Notes: a model not told the origin generated them from the letters alone. A stretch of DNA of 64,000 nt from Zygnema cylindricum (GCA_037447655.1 JBBHKE010000367.1:1-64000), one strand, 5' to 3'. Counted from the first letter of the stretch, positions 36,101 through 48,163 are shown. Numbers and translations: made by a program.

Positions 36101-39100
36101 CTTGCAATTATAAAAAGACCAGGCTGCATACCAAAGAAGCGAGAAGCCCAAATGCAGGCCGGAATACAGATAGTCGGCGTTCCTTCTCTACAAAACTTAC
36201 ACTTCTCTCGTCATTCCCTCCATAATTCTCCAGACTTGATCTGCATGGGAGGCCATGGCAGCCATAGCCCAAAATGAATGAAATGACTTCGCAGATCTAG
36301 ACGCAGCTCCAACTATGTTAAAACAAATGCTCAGATCACAACTTTGACCAATGTTGACCAAATTACAAAAGAGCATCGCTGGAATTCAGGAACACACCAG
36401 CACGCATATCGTATACATAGCAGAGCCAGACAAAGCAAAGCGCTTCAAATAATCTACAATAAAGGATAAGACATATTTACGACCAATGGTGTATCCGGTG
36501 TTAGACGGAAAAAACTGGAAAGGGAATTCCAATAGATCTGCTTTGTACAACATGATAAATATACCCTGGCTTTTCAACAAGTATTCAGCTAGCAAGTTAG
36601 AGCAAAACCTGTCCGTCAGATGGGTACTCAAGTCATGCCAGAACTTGAAAGTGATGGAGGAAATCTCATAGTCTTTGTGGGCAGTAACCTCCGCAATAAT
36701 TTGTACCATTTGCAATGCTTCATCAGTACCTGGGCAAGTTAAGCAACAAACCAAACACGTTAAGCTTAAGAGTGCTTATTCTTGGTGGATGTCGAGTGTC
36801 CAATATAACAACCTCAAACCAAGACAAACATGAAGTTGTGGGCCCATTCACAGGATAAGTGGCCAAACCACGAAAAATGCAAAAAAAATGGGAACACAGG
36901 ACCTAAAATGCAAACGCCGATGTGTACATACCACTTGCAATAAGGTCAACATAAGCCTCCCCCATTTCTGCAAAGAGCCTTGCTAAGCCCTTAAGCGTCT
37001 CCTCATCCTGCGATACAAACGACCAGAGTCAGAGAGGAAAGTCTATAGAATGGCGCAGAGCCACAATCCTCCTGCCATGGGTTCACATCAATGTCCAGAA
37101 CATGCCAATAGCTCATCAGACTGCCTAACTGTTCAATTCGAAAATTGGTCTCCCGGACTTCCTCTCTCATACATAAAATTTTACACAAATAGGTGATGCA
37201 CACGGATGTGAGATGCTCTGTCTGATCCTAAGGATTAAAAGAACAGAACGTGGGCCAGCTAAATGCCATCATAAACCCTCAGCCGCAATAATGAAATGAA
37301 TAAACGACAGGCCTGTACCAGCATAGGAAAGGGCAGATGAATTGAACAACATTGCTCCAAAATTTACTTTATCTAGGACTAGGAATACGTATTTACCAGG
37401 AAAAAATGCTTTATTTGACCATTCTTCAAAATTCCAAACTTTCTTCATGTGTTTTACATACAGAACCTTTAAAGGAAGAAAATGTGATGCGAGTATAACT
37501 GGTTTGACTTCGACAACAGAGCTCCAGGATTACAATACTCTGTAAACACAAGTTTTAGGTGCTACACTCACAACTTTGAATAAGAGAAACTTTGATCCAA
37601 TCTCACCTCATCCAACTCAACATCACCATTGCCCTGCACAGTGGTGCTGACTGAGTTCTGGAAAATCGCAAAAAAAAAACGGGTCAGCTTACTAACTTGG
37701 AAGATAATGAAAACATTTGCAAAAGATAGCAGTTTACTTTATTTTGTATCCAGCAAGCTGTGCAGCATTGCAGTTCCAGCACCTTACATTTCCACAAGTG
37801 TCAGTTTCATTCTGCAGTAGATTTTGTTATTAATAATCCCTCGTTACGCATAACAACATCAAGTGTAAAATGAGCAAGCCACTACACCGTGAATCACTAT
37901 TAGTGTTAATAACACTAATTCTAGTCCCGATTTTTTTTTGCACCGTGAACACAAAATAGTGTTAACAAACTAATTGGTTTTCACGTAACATATGGTTCAC
38001 AATCGTCCACGTCAAGTCACTGGAAATAGATTCGATAACACCAAAACAGTCCTCAAACTAATTATTTCTTAACGCTGATAACGATTCACGATGTACCTTT
38101 GACAAAGCCACACTGAACCTTTGTCGCACAGCCATCAGCCGAGACACTATGAGCTGGACAAGACCCATATTTGCAGACAGGCTCAATGCTCCCCCAGCCA
38201 CAGTAAATCCGATCAATTCACAAACAGCTGCAAAAAAGCGCAAGTCGTATAACGTCAGTCTTGCTGTAAATTTCCCCCTTCAAAAAAAATGACGCCTGAC
38301 ATAAAGCAAAAGCCAGGAGCACCAAACATACCATCTACAGATTCATCAAATGTTTCAGGATAATCGAGACCATCCAGAGCTGCCAGGATTACTGAATTCG
38401 CTATCAGAGCTGCAGGAGACCTGAATCGCCATCCAAAAACCCAAAACATGGCGCCAATAAGAAACCTCTGAAAATTACAACGTCGTGTCGGTGTTTCGAC
38501 AAGCAAAACTTTCACGAGCAGTTGTAGCTAGAAACCTTGGCCACAAACCAGCCTGCACACTATACAGAACACCACCTGCATTAGAAGTGCATAAAATGGG
38601 GCAGGAACAGACTGGTGTAGGTTGCTTAGGATTACTTCACCACTTCTTCTCTTATACATAACAACAAAGTGATTCCGGAAAAGCCCTTAGCTACAACTTC
38701 TTGCAATGGTTTTGCTACCCACAACTACCTGTGAAGTTCTAAACTTGATCTGTATCGTGAGACAACAAAAATCTGTATGTCAGACAAAAACAAATTATCT
38801 TTGAATCTCATATGCCAGTAGATGACTGGAGAGGAAATGATGTCAACAAGGACAACAGTGTGTAATCTACAGTATCTCCTTGGTGTATGAAAGAGATTCT
38901 AGAGCATATCCATAGTCAGATTAGCGGAGCAAATCGACATTCGTGTACTCATTCAAACATCAACAAGAAAATAGGCGTGTCGCAAATCTGGACCAGAAAA
39001 CTCAGCACATTCCTGTAAACTGACGCAAACTTACCCTGAAGCATAACGAATCCAGGCCCCGAGTGCTTGTAGAACCTAGAAGAGACCCAAAGACAACCGC

Positions 39101-41630
39101 AAAATTAAATTCCTTACTCCATTGACTAACTACAAAATCCCTCATGCATAATTCAGAGTCCTGCGCCCACTACAAGTTGACAATAACATTTTAAAATTTC
39201 TAATCACAAATAAAAAAAGCCCAAATGTTCAGCACTAACTAACTTTCAATGCCTCGAAGCTGTTGTAGCAGCACTTCTGACGTTTTCAAAGGAGACAACC
39301 ATATAATTAAGACAAAACGCTAGTATAAGTAAGGGCATCAACACATAGAAAACTTTCATAGAACGTGTTATTTGAGTTGAGCAGTAAGGTAGATGGTCAT
39401 GCAGGAAAAAATGGACATTAAAGGAAAAAAGTCTTCTTGCACAAAATGCAATGTGTGAGCTGTTGAATTCAATCTGAGAGAGATTTTCTTTACCAGCAGG
39501 ATAGTGCCAAATGCAGCTGAATTTAAGAAGGGATGCCAATAGGGAAAAGACAGAATGATATAGGTCTTTTTGAAATGTCATTTTGACTCGGTGTGACAGC
39601 ATAAGTTCGAACACCAAACTTTGAAAAATTAAGACCTAATTTGACAACACGGGGTCATTTCCTGATACTGCGCATTTGACACATAATTAACTGTAGAAAT
39701 AGGAGCAAAGCCAGCTTACATGCTTTCGATGGGTGGTCGAAGAACTATTTGCTGCCAAATAAGCCTCTAAAAGTTTCAAGACATCAGAAAACGAAGCGGA
39801 TAATTCTTCCAAAAATTGGCGCCGACGTTCTGGTCGCACATAGCTCTCTGCTTCCTGTAAAAACGGTTAAAAAAAATAAAAAATCTACAAGGCCATTAAA
39901 AGTGAAATTGGCACTTGTAAAGCAGAAAACGGGGTCCAATGACTGGTAATGTCAGGGCTTGAGAATTACAGAATTAAACCTGGACAGGAGCCTTTCCCTT
40001 TAATATATAAGTGCAACTGATCATCAAACCACAACGTTTCATTCCAGCTAATTGCCTTACATTACAACTTTAAACAGATATTGCGCTGTTGAGGCAACAA
40101 TTTTTTTACAAACTGTAATGCCATTAACTAACCAAAGCAGATTTCTCCTGTGGCATTTCTAGTCCAAAATAAATGTCAGTGACTTGCAATCTGGAGGTAA
40201 ATGTTTACTGAGCTATTATGAAAAACAATAGAAGGGAACTCTCAAAGTGCTAAGCCAGAGGGACACGTGTTTGAAATGAGCACCTGAGGTAACACTGTCA
40301 AAAGTTCAAGAAGACCAGGACCAGCATCAGGCTGAGAGCCTAGTTCGTTTGCAAGCCATTGAATAACTCCATGCCCCTCTCCCCATTTTGAGGAGGGAGC
40401 ATGAGCCGCTAAACCTGCAAGAGCTAGACAAAGCTGCAAAAAAAAAAACTAATATCCTACATGAGTCCCTACTGCAATTGTGAATAAGAACTTTGCGTAG
40501 TCGAAAAGTTTGAGGTTCACATCAGTGGCAAAAGAGAAATACCTGTGTTCGAACCGCAGGTGGTCCGTTTCGAAACCTGATCACCAGAGCCTGTTCAAGA
40601 CAAAGTATACGAGTCAATCTCTGTTGCGGTCGAAAAATTGTCTTCGTTCAAGCAAGCGTGAACGTACAAGGCAATAACGTGAGTGTCGACAACTCTGCGA
40701 AGCCAGCTTCTGCTCAGACATGACATACCAGCAAGGAATCGCGAAGTGAGTCGGTTGCATTAGGAGGAAGTTCATCAAAATCCCTTTGCACCTGCTCCAG
40801 GAGGACACAATTGTCGGGAAATTATTCACTGAATTTGCTTCAAATGCCAAAGTTATTGATAAAAAATTAATTCAACACTCAGGGTCTTTCTGACTGCACA
40901 ACTATGAAAAGGTACACCAACCATCGCTCTTAAGAGTTAGTGAATTATCAGAATGAACATTCTATTAGAATTAACAACACTAAATTACGTTTTGCGTACT
41001 TGAGAAGTGTTATTAACATTTATCTATGTTGTCGGGTCAAAATAACACTACCTGAAATTTAGAGTTATTAATAGTGATGGGCGGTGTACTTCCGGTTTAA
41101 ATACACAAGAAAGACATGATCTACACGCATCAAAAAGTAGCTTTCCAGATCTAAGAGCTTACCTTTGTTCTCAACGTTTGGGAAGAAAAGTATAGTATCT
41201 CCAAAGAGCTGCTGGAATCATGCAAAAGCTGATCTGCAACCTGTAAATTTCCATGGAAAAGCATTCAAATTTGGTACGTTAAACCTCACCTTATCGAACC
41301 ACTTGAAGGATACCATACCACCGTACGATACATGCCATATATACCAGCTTGTACACATGTGAAGTGATACATTCCATACCATGACCAGCTGTCCAGATTG
41401 TCCACAATTGCAAAGACAAAATCACCTGACGTGTATATCACGAAGTTAAACAAATAAAATGTCAAAAAAAAAAAAATGGTCCTGAAATGTCCTCCTACCT
41501 GCCATGCTTCTTGTGTCTGCTGAAATTCCTCCAGCCACCTGCTTGCCTGCGCTCTGACGTCAGCATCTGGATGACGATGAAGAGCTTCCAATGCCTGCTT
41601 TAGAGTGCCAAGAGTGTCATTTGTCACCAT
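21124..41630 (-). CDS. MOS14: Transportin-SR / MOS14 (TNPO3-type importin-beta)
   Basis: Nuclear import receptor for SR splicing factors (HEAT-repeat importin-beta family). Reconstructed exons: 41499-41630, 41163-41240, 40729-40791, 40543-40590, 40284-40433, 39720-39854, 39035-39075, 38332-38420, 38097-38227, 37607-37657, 36932-37007, 36609-36729, 36203-36296, 35658-35739, 35396-35478, 34866-34985, 34698-34749, 34143-34298, 33509-33632, 32514-32595, 32078-32169, 31634-31708, then 24412-24466, 24118-24237, 23315-23407, 22437-22582, 21790-21967, 21124-21381. The sum is 2,925 nt, 974 residues, with all phases consistent; plant MOS14 is about the same length. Landmarks: LEALHRHPDADVRAQASRWL (start), FRVQYPPDYETW, HIDRIANIFRYV, GRACKYAVRSC, ERPIADDCFLLAS-like exon 26, FIPRGPSL, LVQAALQQNG (end). 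The start has context CGACCATGG. Exon 13 is the least certain. Exons 23-28 exist twice; only this distal set is intact. Confidence 0.85.
21636..21755. repeat. Imperfect hexanucleotide tract (GACATYAACATC)
   Basis: Degenerate GACATC/AACATC repeats in the intron between transportin exons 27 and 28. The identical tract is in copy B at 28,430-28,549. The DVDVDV-type frames are artefacts. Confidence 0.8.
22115..22425. repeat. (GGGA)n purine tract in transportin intron 26, copy A
   Basis: About 310 bp of GGGA/GAGG repeat ends 12 bp before the exon 26 donor. Copy B has a shortened version (28,909-29,030) ending in long G runs, next to the truncated exon 26. Frames encoding SLPP or GREGG strings are not genes. 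Confidence 0.9.
23787..24010. mobile_element. TA-MITE-like insertion in intron 24 (copy A)
   Basis: The left end TTACACCGTGAAGTGCTATTG resembles the TA-MITE terminus. The interior has TTAACAACATC and GCTGTAAACG. The right end is not clear, so the limits are approximate. The copy B equivalent is near 30,343-30,566. Confidence 0.4.
24682..24891. mobile_element. Truncated PIF/Harbinger-like MITE at the duplication junction
   Basis: It begins abruptly inside the family sequence (GTGCGCGATTGCTTCGCGG, compare about 5,759) and ends with the terminus CTAATGGAATTCCACCC. It lies exactly between duplication copies A and B. Confidence 0.7.
25281..25495. mobile_element. TA-flanked MITE (215 bp)
   Basis: The termini are CACCGTGAATCGTTATTAGT and TAGAGAAACACGGTG, with TA at 25,279-25,280 and 25,496-25,497. 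A TA target duplication suggests Tc1/mariner-type mobilisation. Relatives: 37,885-38,093, 35,009-35,236 and 61,047-61,263. Confidence 0.7.
25611..26331. mobile_element. hAT-like element, family B (721 bp)
   Basis: The termini are CAGAGGTCGCAA and TTGCAACCTCTG. The flanks CCCTGTCA (25,603-25,610) and CCCTGAGA (26,332-26,339) match at 6 of 8 positions, consistent with a decayed 8-bp duplication. No transposase is encoded. Inverted relatives are at 42,877-44,211 and 44,309-44,772. Confidence 0.65.
26469..26676. mobile_element. Short hAT-like family B derivative (about 208 bp)
   Basis: Duplicate of 19,599-19,801: starts CAGAAGTCGCAATCG and ends TTGTGACCGCTG. Confidence 0.5.
28430..28549. repeat. 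Imperfect hexanucleotide tract, copy B
   Basis: Same GACATC/AACATC tract as at 21,636-21,755, unchanged between copies. Confidence 0.8.
28909..29087. repeat. Shortened purine / poly-G tract with replaced exon sequence, copy B
   Basis: GGGA repeats pass into long G runs (about 29,005-29,029), then 57 bp rich in TGGAC/ATGGAA without a match in copy A. This is the lesion that removes most of exon 26B. Poly-G is also a site of assembly error. Confidence 0.75.
31434..31610. mobile_element. Probable TA-MITE relic in intron 22
   Basis: The right end AATAACTATTCACGG is followed by TA at 31,611. The interior has GTTAGCGTTAAG and TTGATAACGCTAATAAC. The left end is uncertain. The right end lies 23 bp from the exon 22 donor. 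Confidence 0.45.
33681..33760. repeat. (GGGA)n tract in transportin intron 18
   Basis: The purine repeat GGGAGGGAGGGA lies between exon 18 (34,143) and exon 19 (33,632), the same motif as in intron 26. Confidence 0.85.
35009..35236. mobile_element. TA-flanked MITE in intron 15
   Basis: The left terminus AATCGTGAATCATTCTTAG lies after TA (35,007-35,008). The right terminus ACAACGATTCACAGTG lies before TA (35,237-35,238). It is 22 bp upstream of the exon 16 acceptor. Confidence 0.6.
37885..38093. mobile_element. TA-flanked MITE abutting the exon 9 splice donor (209 bp)
   Basis: The termini are CACCGTGAATCACTATTAGT and GATAACGATTCACGATG. TA duplications lie at 37,883-37,884 and 38,094-38,095. 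The right TA is bases 2-3 of intron 9: the donor GTACATCG is G + TA + MITE end. Confidence 0.75.
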
Positions 41631-41999
41631 GGTCGACACAAGGGGGAAAACAGAAACAACCAAATAATTCTCGGAACGGACTTGTACGCTCAAAATCACC
41701 TGCAAAACCTGCAATAGTTGAGGAATGTAAGAGCAAGACTTCCAGCAACATCAGATAAACGATGTGGAAATTATTATTAGTAATGACGAAAAACTCATGA
41801 GTCGAAAAGCTTGCCAAACATAGGAAAATGGAAGTGTGGAACTGCTGACTGGTCTTCGTACTGTTTTCAAATTTGTACCATAGTATTAATTAAAGTTCCA
41901 AAACGTATGGAGGCGCTACATCAGTTCACCAGTTCACCACTTCACCCCATCCTATACGCGCACAATACACGAAGAAACCGTACAGTACGGTAAAATATG

Positions 42000-42876
42000 G
42001 GGGACATAGAGTTACTACACCGCGCATCGTTATTAGTGTCAACAACTCTAATTTGGGTTCTTAATTTTTATTTTTTTTTCCAAAAATAGTATACGTGATT
42101 TTATTTTTTCCTTGACTTTAATTGAGGTTCCGTACAAAATAGCGTCAAGACCGAAAGTACAGCTTTATATAATTAGTGTAGTGTACGGATGATGTCAGAC
42201 CGTACATACATGTACCTTTTTACTTGAAATTATAAAAAATAAAATATAAATTATACCCGCATGCATATGAACGTGCGCTGAAAAAATGGGTTCAATCTCG
42301 TCGCCAAAAACCTCGTTCGCACACGATCTCCTATAATCGCCTGTTCTGCAGTGTGAACGTCAAATATGTTCGCATGTGAGAAGTCAAGATCTTACAGTTA
42401 AAGAAGTGAACTGTGTTTATTTTACACATCCACGTAAACCGTCGTGAAATTGCGTACTCTTACTTTATGTGAACTTTTTCTGTTTAGTTTATATAAACAC
42501 TATAACATGTATTTTGTCCAATTAGCGTCAATATGTACTCTATTTCGGTGCAACGCACGAATATAGCGTAAATGTTTATTCTAATATGCTGTTTATATGT
42601 CATTTCACACCCAATTAGAGTTAATGTATACGTTAATAAGGGGTCGAAGTGACAATGGACCACATATTACAGTGAATGAATTAAGATAAATAGAATAAAA
42701 ATACAACATTTGGCGTTGATGATATCTATAATTCGTATCTTTTTCAAACGTAGACTTGCACACCGTAGAGCTCGTCCCCCAGTCATATGAGTGAAGAATC
42801 GTGCGGATTATAGTGCGGAATTGGAAACCGTGCGAGTATTTACTATTTAGCATCGCGAACTTTCAGTGCGGTGAAG
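42000..42876. other. Intergenic AT-rich DNA upstream of transportin
   Basis: No gene is seen. A TA-MITE-like end (TACACCGCGCATCGTTATTAGT) occurs at about 42,016. The rest contains GCGTAA/TTAACG words of decayed MITEs. The transportin promoter should lie just above 41,630, but no convincing core element can be assigned. Confidence 0.4.
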
Positions 42877-44211
42877 CAGAGGTAAAAAAAGTCAAAATTT
42901 TACATAACCGAAACCGACCGTTTTTTTTTTTCAAAATCTGAGTAACCGACGCCCGACCGAGTTATGTCACGCTCCAAAATTGTTAACCGTTAACCGACCG
43001 GCGTTTACGAAAATAAAATTTAACCGAAACTCGATTTTTCGCGACTAACCGTGCCCGCTCGTAACCGAAAACGTACAAAATTAATTAATGTACGACGTAT
43101 GAATAAGGGTCGTTGTTCCATTATACGGTCTCAGGAAACGTCGACAATTCGTTTACTGAAGCCATCGTTCCATTGTGTTGGGTCAGTAACCGACATTTTA
43201 TTTGCGTAGCACACTTTGATTAGTCCACGTAGTAGATGAATACGATTTTAACAATCTTCAAAGAATCTCTGACAGCAAATTGTGACCACATATTTGTACC
43301 AGCAGAGGTAAAAAGTGACTAGTACGACGCATTGAATAAAATATGTACAGGCAGACGAAACTTAAGATTTGTAAAAGCGTACGAATATGTTAGAATAGTT
43401 AGTGGATGACAACAGAAGCGTGAAACAACATCCTCCGTCAAAGATTTTCTTGCGGCTTCCGGTGGCCTCGCATCCTCCCTTGCGGAAGGCACATGTCATA
43501 CGCACCGTGTACCAACCTGGTCGTGCGATCGTCGTGGATATTTGTTCACTTTTCCACGAGGCACGATGCTATTCCTTCAAGAGCTTAGAAGAGACCTACT
43601 CCGGGTCACTTGTTGCGAATTGAAAGTGTCAGACGACGGCGTATTCGATTGTGCATCCGACGATCTACGTTTACGCCCATAAACGTGGAGAATAAAATCC
43701 CTCATCTAGTAGGCTTGTTTTTCTGACAAAATTTATTTTTGGCACAGCACTGTACGAAACAGTACGACTTTCAGTAAACAACGACAGTTTTTCCCTAATG
43801 AAACCTCACCCTAAGCCAATAAATACGATTTGTCGCGTTCCCTAAGATTTGCGAAATGAATAGTGTTTACTACCGTGTCAGATTTGCGACGCTTTGTCGC
43901 GTTCCCTAAGATTTGTGAAGGGAATATTGTTACTACCGTGTCAGATTTGCGAAGCTAATCACGATGTCACGTACTTCCACGATACCAAAGATACAAACTA
44001 CAATAATTTTTGATTGTATGGACAAGAACATTTTTTGTTTTTTTTTTTGTTTTTTGGTTAACCGACCGTAAACAACCATTTTTTTTTCTGGTGAATCAAC
44101 CGACCGCATTAGCCCGGCCCCCAAAATTTGGCAATCGAATCCGTTCTGGTTCCGGCGCGGGCGGTCGGTTAACGGTCGGTCACGGTTTCGGTTGACCGTT
44201 TGCGACCTCTG
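42877..44211. mobile_element. hAT-like element, family B, carrying a nested MITE
   Basis: It starts CAGAGGTAAAAAAAGTCAAA and ends CCGTTTGCGACCTCTG. The 8-bp flanks CGGTGAAG (42,869-42,876) and CCGTGAAG (44,212-44,219) match at 7 of 8 positions. A PIF/Harbinger-like MITE is inserted at 43,107-43,811. Non-autonomous. Confidence 0.75.
43107..43811. mobile_element. PIF/Harbinger-like MITE nested in hAT element (705 bp)
   Basis: It is bounded by TAA at 43,104-43,106 and 43,812-43,814. The left end GGGTCGTTGTTCCATTA and right end CTAATGAAACCTCACCC are imperfect inverted repeats. The interior shares GCGGAAGGCACATG and TTTCTGACAAAAT with the element at 5,250. Confidence 0.78.
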
Positions 44212-44308
44212 CCGTGAAGTACAATCGTGGAATCAAATGTGAAATATGGGTTTCATATCCTATTGAGGGATTAGCGATATTAATATTCCAATCGTCGACA
44301 TTGCATGC

Positions 44309-44772
44309 CAAAGGTCGCAAAAGTCAAAATTTTACATAACCGAAACCAACATTTTTTTTTTCAAAACCTGAGTACCCGACGCCTGACTAGGTTATGTCAC
44401 GCTCTTAAATTGTAAACCGTTACGCGATACGCGTTTACGACAATAAATGTTAACCGAAACTCGATTTCCCGCGACTACCCGTACCCGCCCGTACCCGAAT
44501 AAGTACAAAATTAATGGTACATCTCCCTCATAACTTCCACGATACTAAGAGTAAAAAGTACAATAATGTTAGATAGTATGGACAGTACAAAACCTCCAAA
44601 TTTTTTCGTTTTTTGCTTACCTGACCGTAAGCAATTTTTTTATTTTATTTTGTGAATCACCAGCCTGAATCCGCCCGGCCCCCCAAATTTGGCAACCGAA
44701 TCCCTTCCGGATCCGACGTCAGCGGTCGAGTAACGGTCAGTTTCGGTTTCGGTTAACCGTTTGCGACCTCTG
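44309..44772. mobile_element. hAT-like element, family B (464 bp)
   Basis: The termini are CAAAGGTCGCAAAAGTC and CCGTTTGCGACCTCTG, with 8-bp flanks TTGCATGC (44,301-44,308) and TTGCACGC (44,773-44,780). It lies only about 100 bp from the preceding element of the same family and orientation. Confidence 0.75.
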
Positions 44773-45270
44773 TTGCACGCTACGCCACGCGATACACGCA
44801 ACATGGAAGGCGGGCAACACTCAAATTGCACGTATTTCTTACTCGTCCAAAATTTACTTGTTTACGTGCGAAGTCCGCAGATGGCAAAAACTATTTTCTA
44901 CTGGCCCGTTTATTCGAACAAAACAACATTTAAATGAACAAAGTCAGAAACGTTTTTAGCCATTCAAATAGTATTTTAAAAAAGTAAACAAGGATTGCAT
45001 GCAAAGTAGAATTGTGAGAAAATTATGGTCAACATACACTAAGTACATATAAAGCAAGAGCAAAACATAAATTAATGTCACTAAAGCGTACGCACAAAAT
45101 AAGTTCAAAAAAAGAAACAAAAGTTATACAAAAAGTATGCCCGAAGCAAAAATTACAATCCAAAAAAATACAATTTGGTATGTACTATTGATTGCTTAAA
45201 GGTCCAATAAAACTATCATTGAAATTGTTTTTGTGATGGTACAAAATTTTGGCGATTCAAACTACTTATT

Positions 45271-45649
45271 TTAAATGTTTCCAAAGATTAAAACTTTTTC
45301 CAAAATTTTTATTGTGTTTTTGAAGAAGTATTAGTTTGAAAAATGGATATTATGTTGTAAAGGGTAAACACAAACTACACAGTGATTCGCTATTATTGTT
45401 GGTAACATTATATTGGCACACCTACATTATGACCCTCAAAACGCTAATAAAATTAATGTTAAATGTTTTCCAAGATTAAAACTTTTTCCAAAAATGTTTA
45501 TTGTGCTTTTGAATAAGTATTCATTTGAAAAATAGATATAATGTTGTAAAGGGTAAACACAAATTATACATGGATTTGTTATTATTGTTGGTAACATTTT
45601 ATGGGCACACCTAGATTGCGACCCTTAAACCGCTAATAAAATTAATGTA
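45271..45649. repeat. Two-unit tandem repeat, 188-bp unit
   Basis: Units 45,271-45,458 and 45,459-45,646 both run TTAAATGTTT, ACTTTTTCCAAAA, ATGTTGTAAAGGGTAAACAC, ATTATTGTTGGTAACAT, GGGCACACCTA or similar, and CGCTAATAAAATTAATG, with scattered differences. No coding capacity. Confidence 0.8.
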
Positions 45650-46480
45650 AAATTTTAGCCTCCGTTCTAATAAAACTACAGTGCAACCATTGTCATCAAC
45701 ATTGTTTTACAAGGGGTTAAAATACTGTAGTCTATTAATCCATATGATAATCGCTCGTTTTTCTATACAAAAGTATATAAAAATTGTGAAATAACGACGT
45801 CCGCACAAAAGAGTGGTAGCGCAAAAGGGAAAAACACACTCAAATTTGATTCAAAGTAAGATCTAGATTTGTACACAATGAAATCGTAAATAATTTTGTG
45901 CTTTATGGCACTAGTCGCAGAAGATGTATAACAGCTATTTTCACACTATACTTTGTTACCATTACTTACAACGACCACCAACCTCCAATACGACAAAATA
46001 GAGACAGCGACTTCCATATACAAAACTATTACACCAAAAAAGACAACCAACAAAGACATAAGTTTACCAAAACTAAATCTTGTGAAGATGAAACATAGTA
46101 CTAAACATTAATCACAAAGAAACAATTACCCATAACAACCCAACATTACAATATAGAGATGCAAGCACATACGTTAGGTTGATTTAGAAATTGTACCATA
46201 ACATTCCACCTTGAATCTGGAAATTCTCACTCATATCAAATGAATTGTGACCTATGGTAACTTTTCACAAATACATCATGTATACCAACTTTGGTCAACA
46301 TAGTTTATGCTTTCTTTAGGGTGGCAAATTAATCAAACTTCAATTTTGCAACCATCACCAAATCACGAATGAAATGTCATCTGGTTTGTATCTATGATTT
46401 GCGTTTGTCTAATACATGATTTTTCGCGAGTTCCATCGAACTCGTGTAATCCAAATAGATGCACATACATCCAATTGATT

Positions 46481-47400
46481 CATACCAAAACTTTTGAGGC
46501 ATGACACACGACCATGGACTCAGCTTCCTCTAAACCCAAGGCCTGATAGCACACGACCATGTGCGCGGCATCCTCCAAACTCAAGGCCAATATCGGTTGG
46601 AGACTAGGACTCCATGAAAATTGTCGTTCCCACAAAACACAATGTCATACTAGGATGTCCAATTTCCGCGTCACAACAATTAAAAAGACCTTGATGTTTT
46701 TTAATTTCAACATAAACGTGACCCCTAAATTTACAGTTCTCACAAAATATCTTAAGATTCTCTTCGTGACCTTCTAATGCATATTTATTAGGGCTTGAGA
46801 AAACCTAATGACCGCCACATTCATAAAGATGTTAAGCGCATTGAACACTCGGATATAAGAGGTGGGTTATTTTCTCTCGATACGGAATACCTAATGTTTT
46901 TTACAGCGTTAAGTTTTTTATATTGTAGTTTGAAGTCCGTGAGCGTAAAAAGTGGCTTCGTGCCCTCCAATAGAGTCGCCCTACAATTTTCTCTAAAAGA
47001 GTCGCCCTACAATTTTTTTGCGATACTGCTTTTGACTTATCATGGTATTTTTCACATTGTTAAAGATCACTTTGATCCCTTAAACACATCGTACCTTATC
47101 TGAATTCGTTACCTTTAAAGTGTTTTTAGTGATATTGTTTCCACTCACAAATACATACCAAAATGGTGAACGTTATTACAAGTCGTCCACAAACACGGAG
47201 ATGAAAATATGGGCTACTCCCTCTTGTTTCACATACTCGTTTGGATTTAAAAACATCATATAAACCAGTACTTTGTCAAAACGTTATAAAATTGAAGTTA
47301 CCTAATTCTCAATACTTGGTTGAAAGCGGAGCGACTTTCGAAGCCACCAAACCATACCGAGTTTAGATATCGCTCCTTGTCATAAACATTTTTAGTCTAA
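46481..47400 (-). pseudogene. Decayed copia pol relic (reverse transcriptase and RNase H)
   Basis: The minus strand at about 47,178-47,250 reads VAHIFISVFVDDL, the copia reverse transcriptase catalytic YVDDL region (here FVDDL), with stops and frame changes around it. At 46,495-46,600 the RNase H motif is present as EEAESMVVCHASKV, and a diverged repeat of it lies next to it (EDAAHMVVCY). Plus-strand frames at 46,559-47,103 are shadows. Order and orientation fit one decayed element on the minus strand. Confidence 0.6.
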
Positions 47401-47639
47401 ACATCTATTTGATGGATGTGCTTCTCTTTGGCTGTTGGTAGGGCTACAATTATCTATTATAAGTTGAGTTTAACCATATGAGCTTAGTTCTAGTAAAATC
47501 CACAACATATGTCTGCTCAAACTCTTATTTTTCAAAGCTTTGACCTCGGAAGATAGAGCTATGAGATGGGATTTATAACTTAGAATAATTTTGGTGAAGT
47601 TGGGTGTAATACTTACCTCAAATAGTGTGACAGTGAAAT

Positions 47640-48130
47640 GTTTACTCTAAGAGTATTTTGTACGGTCACATAGACACGCGTCGATATTTCGGACAATGCA
47701 GAAAGTGCGGAATGGTCCTGGACAGATGGCACTTATCGAACGACTGAATTCGACAAATCGGACGGACCGAAAATGAACCTGACATCTGGGAACACAATTG
47801 TGAAAGGAAAATACCGGACGTTGATTTTTATCAGATCAACGGATGGAACTCAAGTGGGGACCACATGTGACGAGATGCTTCTGAAGCATTCCAGATTCTC
47901 GTATAGGATTACCATAGCAGGTTGGACGTATTTGACGTTTGCTGACTAAGCAAGCAACATTATAAGTACGGTATAAAATTGTAAATACATGAAAGAACAG
48001 TTTTCTATAGCATAGTTCTTTAGTAAATAGTGTTTCAAATTGGGTTTTTAGAAGTACAGCCTCTACTTGCTTCTCTCAATTAAGCATCTTTGACGTAGAA
48101 TACTCTAGAATTATAGTAATAACTAACTGA
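47640..48130. other. Non-coding stretch between copia relics
   Basis: No frame or domain is seen. On the plus strand GGTATAAAATTGTAAATAC near 47,970 looks like a TATA box, and CTCTACTTGCTTCTC follows, so this may be a solo or terminal LTR of the relic whose gag lies at 48,164. No termini could be fixed. Confidence 0.3.
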
Positions 48131-48163
48131 AGTGTCCAACTAGTTTTATCATGCTTTTTCGGT

